From: an uncultured Odoribacter sp.
Lineage (GTDB): Bacteria > Bacteroidota > Bacteroidia > Bacteroidales > Marinifilaceae
Length of the DNA: 35,371 nt
NCBI GenBank assembly: GCA_905193145.1
Contig: CAJJNP010000011.1
Span: 1-35,371 of the forward strand
Direction: 5' to 3'
How positions within the stretch are numbered: the first letter of the stretch is position 1; every line of letters starts with the position of its first letter. Below are positions 1-8,400 of this stretch, one piece after another. A program made the position numbers and the translations under genes. The notes below the pieces were generated by a model. That model did no database searches, was not told where the DNA came from, and was given only the letters and a program-made list of their open reading frames with translations.

Positions 1-123
1 GTAAGCGAAAACCTACCGCTGTAAAGCGGAAAGGCGTTGTTTGCCGAGCCTACACCTTGTGAACTCCAAGAAACGCGAAACCGCCAACAAGATTTCACTA
101 AAGTAGGGAGAAAACTGCATTAA
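1..123. other. Unassigned left-edge sequence
   Basis: No intact gene is visible here. The plus strand has a short open stretch after a stop at 22-24 that ends with TAA at 121-123, but it has no start codon. A small hairpin, CCGCT-GTAA-AGCGG (16-29), has a GNRA-type loop. The stretch ends just before a strong hairpin, so it may be the 3' end of a gene or structured RNA that begins outside the window. I cannot say which. Confidence 0.3.
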
Positions 124-126
124 GCC

Positions 127-163
127 ATAGTGTCTGCACTGTTTAATACAATGCAGACACTAT
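127..163. terminator. 12-bp perfect hairpin, probable terminator
   Basis: ATAGTGTCTGCA (127-138) pairs perfectly with TGCAGACACTAT (152-163) around a 13-nt loop. It is followed on the plus strand by the T-rich TCTATTT. It most likely ends transcription coming from the left edge, and could also stop minus-strand transcription leaving the HNH gene that ends at 284. The T tract is interrupted, so termination is inferred from the stem alone. Confidence 0.55.
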
Positions 164-283
164 TCTATTTACTATACCCTCTTACATATGTGAGATTGTC
201 TTTGCTGCTATGCAACGACCTATTTGTTAAAATGATTTACTACAACTTTCTATGGATAATAAATGTTAGCAAGTATAATTAGT

Positions 284-1126
284 CTATTTACAATTCAAAT
301 GTTTATCCAGTTTGACCTTCTCAACCACTCCATTAGGGAATACAAAAGAGAGTGTTTTCCTATCAAATATCGGCGATGCTTGGTGTATAATTCGGTGGAA
401 TGAAGGATTTACGATAATGATATTTGAGGTATCATTATTCAGTGATTGCGTAAAGTATTCTATGTGATGTGCCTCCACGACAGAACAACCAAACTCGTCA
501 CCTATACGCTCTCCCGTAATTTGGCATCGGTAATCGTATAGTTGTTTTAGAGTTTCAGCAATGGAACGGTCTAATTTGCGAACTCTTTTTATGCAAGAAG
601 TTTCAACTATGCTTGCATTGTCATCATAAATCGGCTCAAAATTCGATAACTCAAACTCATATTCGGTTTTACTATGTATTTCGTTGTAGGCTATCTTATT
701 GTCTTCGGAGGTGTAGTAATCAACGATAAAGGTATTTGCCAAATCAGTCGATGACAATGCTATATATTCATTGACATCATCAGGCAATTTAATTTGTTTA
801 TGTTTATTCTCGGGTAACTGTTTAGCAAATTTTAGATACGAAAAACTATTGCTAAATATCATTTGTAGTTTCCTGGCAATAGGTGAATTATCGGTGTACC
901 TTATTTGCAATAAATCAGAATGAGTTTGATATTTCTTTCTATCAAAATCAATATTCGTCAATTTTGCTTCAAAAACGTCTTGGTCTATTATAATTTTAAT
1001 GGAGCGCGTTTTGCCTTTATCAACAACACCACCTTTAAGTTGCTGAATAATTGGCTGAAATTCCACTGGTATCGTTAATCCAGCGGTAAGCAATGACCAA
1101 TCTATTTTCTTTTTAAGGATAAACAT
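284..1126 (-). CDS. HNH endonuclease
   Basis: This is a 280-residue protein with a C-terminal HNH nuclease domain at about residues 196-250. Visible elements are YRCQITG, then VVEAHHIEYF (His220-His221), NIIIVNP and FHRIIH. This gives the His-Asn-His order of ββα-metal nucleases such as McrA-like and restriction HNH enzymes. The N-terminal 180 residues match no domain I know; they are probably a DNA-recognition or partner-binding module. No signal peptide or membrane helix is present, so it should act on cytoplasmic DNA. It follows the membrane-protein gene on the same strand after 13 nt, so the two are probably one transcript. The nearby cytosine methyltransferase makes a restriction role possible, but that is inference. 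The nuclease-fold call is fairly secure; the biological target is unknown. Confidence 0.75.
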   Translation of the reverse strand: MFILKKKIDWSLLTAGLTIPVEFQPIIQQLKGGVVDKGKTRSIKIIIDQDVFEAKLTNIDFDRKKYQTHSDLLQIRYTDNSPIARKLQMIFSNSFSYLKFAKQLPENKHKQIKLPDDVNEYIALSSTDLANTFIVDYYTSEDNKIAYNEIHSKTEYEFELSNFEPIYDDNASIVETSCIKRVRKLDRSIAETLKQLYDYRCQITGERIGDEFGCSVVEAHHIEYFTQSLNNDTSNIIIVNPSFHRIIHQASPIFDRKTLSFVFPNGVVEKVKLDKHLNCK

Positions 1127-1139
1127 ACAACCAAAATAT

Positions 1140-2405
1140 CTATTTATTATACCTCAATTTTAATAACATTCGTTTGAAACATCTTTTTATTTTGTCTTTG
1201 ATTGTCATTGGCTCCTTTCTATGCTCACAAGCATTATGATAACAGATTGCATCATATCGAACACAATACACATTTTCAGTAATGTGTTCATATAGTGCAG
1301 AAGAGGTGTCTCTTACCTCTTTTTGTAGCAATCTTATTAGTGCTTGGGTTTTACCAACTGCACTACATGCATTGGTAAAATTATCTTTTGAAATATTAGT
1401 TGTTGGCAAATTTATGATGTCAGAAATGTCGTTATTTAACAGCCTACATTTATCAATGGTAACCCCACATAATTTAGTATATATGCTAATCTTCTCTTTA
1501 ATAATATTGCACTCTTCAATACTAGGTCTATTTTTTACGACATTAGATCTTATTGTTTGTAAATCCGCTATTGCCGTTTCACACTTCTCATGGTATTTAG
1601 ATAGGTTATTGATAGCTGTTTCTAATATATCACAAGTTTCATTTCCATATACAAGATTTAGATATCTTTTATATGCATCTTCTTGCTTAATATAGCCACC
1701 TGTATAAAGCTCAATAATACGGTCTATGCCTTCTGCAATACTATATTGTTGTGAAATATTTATTAATGTACTTAATAGCAATATTATAACTATAATTAAG
1801 AAGGAGATTTCAAACTCGAACCTATGAAAAGAAGGAGTTTGCGTATAGTGAAGATGTACATAGTAAATGGCAGTACATAATAGTATCAGTATACTATTAA
1901 ACCATTTTCCAACTATGCGATTTGAAAATACATTTGTTTTTAAATCCGCGGAGACAAATTTATTTCTATTAATTGCTATATAGCAGATAGTAACAATATT
2001 AGCAACACATACGCACTCCCATAATACACTCTCATAAATATTAGTAAAATATATTATTGACAATACACATCCCAATATGGATAGTAGCGTTCTTGTAATC
2101 ACAAATGTAATAGGCGCTTCATCTTTTAATTTTCTCACTTTTGCGGTAGAATGGATTCTTATACGAGGGAAAAATAATATATGTATAAATGTTAATATCC
2201 ATGGCAGAAATAGTGTAAAATACGATAATACTACACTTGTTTCAATCTTATTATCAACAAGAATGTTATAGATGTATATCAAGCTTGAGCATATAATTCC
2301 CCATAGTGCCCATTTGCTCCAACCTGGCGTATTGTTATTCTCAATCTCACGACTTTTCTCAGAATATAGAAACGATAGAAATTCTCCACTAGAAAGCGTA
2401 TTCAT
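1140..2405 (-). CDS. Six-helix membrane protein with long cytosolic tail, unknown
   Basis: I do not recognise the family of this 421-residue protein. Six hydrophobic segments are visible at about residues 32-50, 58-79, 99-120, 126-145, 168-186 and 199-217, arranged as three hairpins. Residues 218-421 are polar, mainly helical and possibly coiled-coil, and end in a strongly basic tail (IKRCFKRMLLKLRYNK). There is no cleavable signal peptide. The gene starts the minus-strand unit that continues, 13 nt later, into the HNH nuclease. Membrane proteins beside nucleases in defence islands are often abortive-infection effectors or sensors, but nothing here proves that role. Low GC and rare codons fit an acquired gene. 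Confidence 0.7.
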   Translation of the reverse strand: MNTLSSGEFLSFLYSEKSREIENNNTPGWSKWALWGIICSSLIYIYNILVDNKIETSVVLSYFTLFLPWILTFIHILFFPRIRIHSTAKVRKLKDEAPITFVITRTLLSILGCVLSIIYFTNIYESVLWECVCVANIVTICYIAINRNKFVSADLKTNVFSNRIVGKWFNSILILLCTAIYYVHLHYTQTPSFHRFEFEISFLIIVIILLLSTLINISQQYSIAEGIDRIIELYTGGYIKQEDAYKRYLNLVYGNETCDILETAINNLSKYHEKCETAIADLQTIRSNVVKNRPSIEECNIIKEKISIYTKLCGVTIDKCRLLNNDISDIINLPTTNISKDNFTNACSAVGKTQALIRLLQKEVRDTSSALYEHITENVYCVRYDAICYHNACEHRKEPMTIKDKIKRCFKRMLLKLRYNK

Positions 2406-2472
2406 ATAGTAATAATTAGAGTTAGTATTAAGTATATTAGCCTATATTCCACACAACAGAATATTAACACTT

Positions 2473-2480
2473 CAAAATTA
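2473..2480 (-). promoter_or_regulatory. -7-like box for the membrane protein/HNH unit
   Basis: The minus strand reads TAATTTTG, matching the Bacteroides -7 consensus TAnnTTTG, 68 nt upstream of the ATG at 2405. No good -33 TTTG lies at the usual spacing, so this is only a candidate. Confidence 0.3.
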
Positions 2481-2650
2481 CTCATTATTTCTAAACGAAA
2501 GTTGTATAACCCTGAAAACTTATTCACAAAGTATATCAAAACTATTACTCGTTATCGTTGTAATCATATAAGACCTATGACACGATAGGACAACCTATGA
2601 CACGTGAGGTCAAAAGGCAAAAGAGCCATTTTTTGTGTTGATTATTCATA

Positions 2651-2658
2651 TATCTTTG
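2651..2658 (+). promoter_or_regulatory. -7-like box TATCTTTG
   Basis: TATCTTTG matches the Bacteroides -7 consensus and sits 21 nt before the ATG at 2679. A TTTG at 2632-2635 is the nearest -33 candidate, but its 15-nt spacing is shorter than usual. Confidence 0.35.
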
Positions 2659-2678
2659 CTCACGAACGATTAACAAAG

Positions 2679-2897
2679 ATGACTATGAATAAGAGACATA
2701 CGGAATATATTGCACTCTATCTGTTCGTGTTTGGAGCGATTCTGCTCTTTGGTGTATTAGCGCGAAAATTTGTGCTTGTCAAGGGGTATGATGAGTTCAG
2801 TGCAGCAGTTGCATTACCAAACGCTCAACCTTCCCTGCATCAAACGCGGCTTTATGGGCTACCATTGCAACTACGGAGCACCACTGAAGGATGTTGA
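2679..2897 (+). pseudogene. Small membrane-protein ORF, probably a broken gene
   Basis: From ATG 2679 the product is 72 residues. It starts MTMNKRHTEY and has one clear membrane helix (IALYLFVFGAILLFGVLA). After about residue 38 the sequence looks less like protein. A second ORF in another frame begins at ATG 2791 behind AAGGGG and ends at 2904; its tail, GFMGYHCNYGAPLKDVDV, looks protein-like. A frameshifted remnant would explain this, as would two overlapping small peptides. Neither part was recognised. Confidence 0.3.
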
Positions 2898-2935
2898 TGT
2901 TTAACGGTTGAAGCAACCTTAAAATGTGAGAGACT

Positions 2936-3061
2936 CATTTGTCCGAAGGTATCCAAATTTTTCGGATAGTATCGGACAAATGGTATCTATTCTAAAACAC
3001 CAATCTAATCTGAGCATTTTTCCGAGACTTACAAATAAATTTTGTAACCGTCGGACAAATG
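2936..3061. repeat. CATTTGTCCGA inverted repeat plus third copy
   Basis: CATTTGTCCGAAGGTATCC (2936-2954) faces GGATAGTATCGGACAAATG (2964-2982). The arms are 19 nt with 3 mismatches and the loop is 9 nt. A third arm, TCGGACAAATG, lies at 3051-3061, so the first and third copies are 11-nt inverted repeats flanking 104 bases. It could be a protein-binding site, a hairpin, or a small recombination or transposon remnant. Confidence 0.6.
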
Positions 3062-3220
3062 ATTTTTATTGCTGTCAATACATTTTCTTAGCTCTCGAGA
3101 TTAGTTTTGCAAGGTTCTCAGTATCTTAACCTGTGTCTCCTATGTTGCTCCATCAGCAAACAAGCAACTCTTGTCAGACGCTATTATTCTTGAATAACTT
3201 GTATACAAAATAGATTTTGC

Positions 3221-4345
3221 TTACATATCTTGTGCGATTACAATATTTTTTGCAAGAAATTCAAATACACTCTTTGCAACAGCTTGAGCTAGCGGTACAG
3301 GCACTCCATTACTTATGATCTTGAATTTTTGAGAAAGTCTATCTGTACCCCAAACATATTTATCATCAACGCCTTGTATTCGCAATGCTTCACGAACGGT
3401 TAATCTGCGATTTTCGTATGGATGAAGAAAAACCTCATTATTCCCGAAACATGTGGTAGGACTGTACTTGTAGCGATGAAGTCGCTTGAATGATCTACGC
3501 TTTGTATCGCCTTCGTAGATGCACTTTCTAGATTCAACATCCTTTTTGAGTTCAAGAAACTCTTTTCCATTAGGCAGCTCCATTGCATTTATTAAGCAAC
3601 TTTCAACACACAATTCCACAGGTATTCCCTTTGGCTTCTTTGGTGTTGTTCCAAAAGGAACTTTATCCGGCCACGGAAATGCAGTGTAAGCATTTACATA
3701 CTTTGGCTTTGGCCAAGGGAAATCCATACTACAAATGTTGTCAATGCTTGGTTCTTTATTTATAATATTAGGAAACAAATCCTTTCGCACACCAACAATG
3801 AATACTCTTTTCCTATATTGTGGCACCCCAAAATCTATAGCATTAAGAGTAATCCTGTCTATGTAGTAATCTTCACAAATATGGTTAAGTAGAAGTGTAT
3901 CAAGGTACATCTTTGGTTCCTTGCGCATTACCAGTCCTACCACATTTTCCATAACGAAAAAAGATGGACGCATTTTACGAATCCTATTATAGAAGACTTG
4001 AGTCATTTTACCTCTCTCGCCTTCAAACCCTTTGCCCTCTCCATTCATTGTGAAATCTTGACATGGGGGTCCACCAATAATACCCCATACCTTTGGAGTT
4101 CCTTGTGGGAATGCGTTGCTTAAAATGTTTTCTGGATTCAATTCGGCTATGGATTTCGTGGTAGTAATAGGGCAAAACTTCTTTTTGTGTCCAATACACC
4201 ACTCACGAATACCTTCATCATGCAAGTCTGCAAAAACCTTGTCATACTCATTTGCAAATACTATATCAAAGCCAGCTTCCATGAATCCCATATCCATGAA
4301 CCCTCCTCCAGAAAAGAATGATATTATCGGTATTATATTCTTCAT
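3221..4345 (-). CDS. DNA (cytosine-5) methyltransferase, DruM-like
   Basis: This 374-residue enzyme would transfer methyl from S-adenosylmethionine to C5 of cytosine in DNA. The motifs are in the usual order: SAM-binding FSGGGFMDMGF (about residues 11-21), catalytic GPPCQDF with Cys95, ENVVGL at 133-138, and QYRKRVFIVGVR (motif VIII). The C-terminal motifs IX-X are in RLTVREALRIQG and the NGVPVPLAQAVA segment. The length is normal for the family and no key residue is missing. It is the last gene of the five-gene operon, 3 nt after the nuclease gene. In that context it most likely marks host DNA so that the helicase/nuclease arm spares it. The target sequence cannot be read from the protein. 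The DruM label depends on the operon call; the enzyme activity call is strong. Confidence 0.92.
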   Translation of the reverse strand: MKNIIPIISFFSGGGFMDMGFMEAGFDIVFANEYDKVFADLHDEGIREWCIGHKKKFCPITTTKSIAELNPENILSNAFPQGTPKVWGIIGGPPCQDFTMNGEGKGFEGERGKMTQVFYNRIRKMRPSFFVMENVVGLVMRKEPKMYLDTLLLNHICEDYYIDRITLNAIDFGVPQYRKRVFIVGVRKDLFPNIINKEPSIDNICSMDFPWPKPKYVNAYTAFPWPDKVPFGTTPKKPKGIPVELCVESCLINAMELPNGKEFLELKKDVESRKCIYEGDTKRRSFKRLHRYKYSPTTCFGNNEVFLHPYENRRLTVREALRIQGVDDKYVWGTDRLSQKFKIISNGVPVPLAQAVAKSVFEFLAKNIVIAQDM

Positions 4346-4348
4346 ACT

Positions 4349-5428
4349 TTATAATTGTTCGAAAATAATTGAGCTGTCACATACTTTATAGGCAGAATCT
4401 TCCGAGTTCGGTGATGATTTGACGACATTTATAAATACAAGTCGTTTCTTAAAATATTCAGAGGCATTATCTATCGAATACTGATCTAATCCAGATATGT
4501 AACGATTGATACTAGAATCATCCGTAACAACATACATATTAGTACTGGGTTGTTCTGTTACAGTTCCTACTATTGTGTGATAATAGTCCTCTTCATTTTC
4601 AAGACGATATTGGCAAATGTGGCGACAGTCACATTTGCTACATATTGAGCTATCTACCTTGACTACTTCTTCAAATGCCCTACGCAGTATTATATCATTT
4701 AGATATTCTATAGTTGCACTAACATTATTACATAATTTCCTTTTTAACTCTTGATCATATTCTACAAAGATCTCCTCACCATTTATGTCAATAAGAGCTA
4801 ATCTGCTAATCTTGCCAAGCTGAAGATGTTCACACATAGCGGCATAGAGGTGAAGCTGAGTTATATATTCCTTCTTTATATTGCCATCTTTATCAAAAAC
4901 TTGTCCAGATTTGTAGTCGATAATACTTATCTCACCATTTGCAATGACTAGTTTGTCTGCAACGCCTTTTAATCCTATTTCTTTGCAGTCAAGGTATTTT
5001 TCTGAAAGTACCGACACATTTGAGGATTCTTCAACTTTAGGCCTTCTATTCTTGGTTATCCATAACGCATACTTTATTGCTTTGTTGCGTTTGTCGTAAT
5101 CATTGAGATTTATACTCTTTAACGTAGGATACTTAATTGCTAATTTATCCTCTTCGATTTTTATCATTTCTTCCCATTTGTCACGCATCTCTGCAAAACT
5201 ACACAATTGGCCTTTTATCGTTAATTCGTAAATTTTGTGTACTATTGTGCCAATAGTAGTGTTTTTATGAGGAGGAAGCTGACATGAGGGATGGGCATTA
5301 AGAAGTCTATTTAGTAATACTTGGTAAGCACAACCATTATGAATCCACGAAAAGGTACTTGGAGATAGTGTTTCTATAGAAACACTATCCCAAGCCTTAT
5401 CTATATTTGGTATCTGTTCAAATTTCAT
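4349..5428 (-). CDS. PD-(D/E)XK nuclease, Cas4/AddB-type with Fe-S cysteines
   Basis: This 359-residue protein has the RecB/Cas4-type nuclease core. GLKGVADKLVI is followed by ISIIDYKSG, which supplies the Asp and the D-x-Lys pair, and then QLHLYA gives the trailing Gln/Tyr motif. One Cys near the N-terminus (Cys33 in WIHNGCAYQ) and a C-terminal cluster, CSKCDCRHIC, match the split four-cysteine arrangement that holds a 4Fe-4S cluster in AddB and Cas4. It probably degrades or trims DNA, often single-stranded ends in this family. Its start ATG overlaps the stop of the giant helicase gene (ATGA), so the two are probably made together and may act as a helicase-nuclease pair. This gene is the part that does not obviously belong to the published four-gene Druantia II set. 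Confidence 0.85.
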   Translation of the reverse strand: MKFEQIPNIDKAWDSVSIETLSPSTFSWIHNGCAYQVLLNRLLNAHPSCQLPPHKNTTIGTIVHKIYELTIKGQLCSFAEMRDKWEEMIKIEEDKLAIKYPTLKSINLNDYDKRNKAIKYALWITKNRRPKVEESSNVSVLSEKYLDCKEIGLKGVADKLVIANGEISIIDYKSGQVFDKDGNIKKEYITQLHLYAAMCEHLQLGKISRLALIDINGEEIFVEYDQELKRKLCNNVSATIEYLNDIILRRAFEEVVKVDSSICSKCDCRHICQYRLENEEDYYHTIVGTVTEQPSTNMYVVTDDSSINRYISGLDQYSIDNASEYFKKRLVFINVVKSSPNSEDSAYKVCDSSIIFEQL

Positions 5429-8400
5429 TGCTGGCGATTCTGTTGATTTTGAACATATTCATAACAATTGCTAGTGCGGCGTAACAGATTGAACGTATCA
5501 ATTGTAATTACATTGTCACTATTCCAATCCTCGTCTTGCTCCATTGATGCCTCAAATACAGCATCCGCTAATATTTGTGTTTCAGCAACACCTTCCCAGA
5601 GAGGATGAGATGCAAAAATCGGCATCCTTGTCTTGTCTGGATCGTAAAGGTATGGAATTCCACAGGTAGTCTCTGATAGTTCATAAACCAATCGGCCATC
5701 GCTCTTGCGGAAGAACCCTTCGTTCAATGCAGTTAAAAGTGTTCGTGCCAAATCTTTCCATCCCTTTAATTCAGGATAATCAAAATTACCATCTGCACCT
5801 GCTTTGTATGTGTTGTCAATCATTATACGGAACAGCGCAATACCCAGTCGCCAATCCAGCAAGCCGTGGTATGGCATGTTGCGATATGTTTTCAAACACT
5901 TATAGCAGGAAGAATCACATTCTGCTATGTGTTGGTCGCTTAACATTTGTTTAAAGTACAGGTCGTCACCACTTAAAATCCTTCTTGAATAATCCTCAAA
6001 GTTGGAATAGAAATCAGCAACGAAACCAGAACCGTTTATTTTCTCATCAGCAAGACACACCTCGCCTAATTTACCAGCTTTGGCAAGAACTTCCACGATA
6101 TCAATTTCTGTAGGATCAATATCAAGTTTTGAGGCAATCGCTCGCTGAATAAGGAATGAAAGTGTATAGTATGCGGCTCTTACACCTTGTGTTCGGAAAT
6201 CCAGTTTTCCTTGATCATTGCAATGGAATGGCTCAAGAACCAACCCATTGACACGGGTACGAGGTGAAAGAGTTATGACATTCGTTATCTTCTGAGCTGC
6301 AAGGTGGATTTTCTCAAGTGGCTCTTTTGGCTCAATGATTGTCTTGACATCCTTGTTGTCTGATGATTCCAGTACAACATCATCGGTATAGAGTTGCTTG
6401 GGGTCATCCGTTCCATTATACACAGGTGTAGCCACCCATTGCTGAGCCTGCGAGTAGAAATGTGTGTCACCTAATCGATACTTTACATGACACTTACATC
6501 CTTCAATTTCCTTATCGCTAACTCTCCATGTCTTACCACCTTTTCTCAGCGTAAGTGTGAAATTTTGTCCAAAAGTTCCATTTTGAGTCTGACGAATTGC
6601 ATCATTCTCCATACGGATACCATTTCTCTTAACGAGAATCTCGGAATCATCTCTTTGGTCAAAACCTCTTGAAAGACTTGTAATGAAAGCAGCTGGTGTG
6701 CAGATTGTTGAAGGTATCATTGGTGAGTTACATGAATCACACAACAAATCTGCACAATTAGGGTCAGGCAGTTTCGTCACAATCTTTTTGCAGCTTGGAT
6801 TACTGCACTCCCAGAAGGTCATTCTCAATGGGAAAATTGGGGATTCGGGGGCACTCTTGGTTTTGATGCACTTCTTTCCGTTCTTGCCATCACCATATAC
6901 TATGGATGACTGTGTAAATCCGATAGATGTAAGGATGTGTTTATCCTTTGTAATGGATGCACCTGGAGCAAATGCTGTAATTGCTTGGTCAATAGGACGT
7001 GATACTGTAGATACCTCATCACTTATCTCGTTGCCGTTTCGGTATTGCAAACTATGATACAATACTCGGTCGCGAGTAGGCATTCCATACATTGGGAGAA
7101 CACCGCCTTCTGCTAAACATTCAGCAAGCGAATCAGCAACAATGGAATCATCAGCAACAGCCTTGTCTATATTAGCGCACAAACTACCTTCTTGTTCAGT
7201 ATTAGCAGCATACTGGACTAGACGTTCTATCAACTCCTCATTACGAGTCAACAGTTTTGCTGTGTTATGTAAGAACGTACGGGTGTTGGAATCTGTCAAC
7301 CACAACTTTACCTCATCAACAATGGATTCAACATTATCTTTCCATTCTTGGCGCGTCCCAAATTCACCATGGGTGTTACCATCTAATCTTACGGAGTGAT
7401 TCAGTGCATACGCTTTAAATGCATAATACAAGATTTCTTTCGCATATAGACGCTGAAGAATCTCATACTGATCCATCGACAGGAAAGGGGTTGGAGGTTG
7501 GTCACCGGTGATTTGGTGAGGATTCAAGAAGTAGTGCTCATCATGACTACGACCACGGCATAGAGTTAGTATGACAGAGTATGCCTGTCCACGGCGACCA
7601 CCTCGACCAACACGCTGCTGGTAGTTAAATCGTTGAGGTGGCATATTTGTGAGCATAACACCTTGAAGAGGGCCGATATCCACACCGACCTCCATTGTGG
7701 TAGTTACGCTTAACACATCTATTGAACGTGCTTTTTCTAAATACTCAGAGTTGCTATCTTGTGACTTGATTCTTACGATGTCTCTAAATTCAAGCTGTCT
7801 TTCACCTTGATTATCTGTCTGACCAGAAAGTTCTTCGCTATGCAATCTGCATGCAGGACGACCTTTGACCACATTTATCATCAGGTCTGTATTTGATCGT
7901 AATTGCTCAACTTGAATTGTGTGGTTATCATCTAACCTTTTGAAGCATCCAGAACAAATACCTGCTGATGGATTCAGGTGAATACGGCCACAATTAGGGC
8001 AGATAAATCCCTTTTCCTCAGGAGAAACACATCTTACCTTCAATGTGTGAGGTTTTAAATACATCTGCTTATTACCAACGGCTTTAAGATAATCCAATAC
8101 TGCTTGCCCCAAAACATTTGGCATTTTCGTCTGCCTTCCGTTTCTACGTTCGTAAGGAATGCCAAATTTGTCACAGCAAGCATAGATGTACAATCTAATA
8201 GGATCTTTGGACTTTAGATTTCGGAATTCGGCATCAGTATCACGTGGAAATATCTCATCATCATAAGGGTTACCTTCGTATCTATAAGCATTACCAATTA
8301 GTCGAATAACAGAGTTCACAATCTGCATAAACACATCATTGGAAATGTGCTTATGAAGGTCTGGTGCTGTCGCATCATTAGTCTGGGCGGCGGTTAATAC

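Larger units (their letters stand above)
2406..3220. other. 815-base intergenic region with gene debris
   Basis: No convincing intact gene lies between the membrane protein gene and the methyltransferase gene. The region holds a -7-like box, a plus-strand small-membrane-peptide ORF that looks degraded, and three copies of a TTTGTCCGA-type repeat. The rest is AT-rich. No clear terminator for the minus-strand operon ending at 3221 is seen. Confidence 0.5.

Noticed and set aside
1282..1695. Plus-strand ORF opposite the membrane protein gene
   Set aside because: It is the antisense of a gene with clear membrane helices and tight spacing to its partner; it has no motif or ribosome site.
2926..3129. 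67-codon plus-strand ORF
   Set aside because: It is built from the TTTGTCCGA repeats and shows no protein-like pattern.
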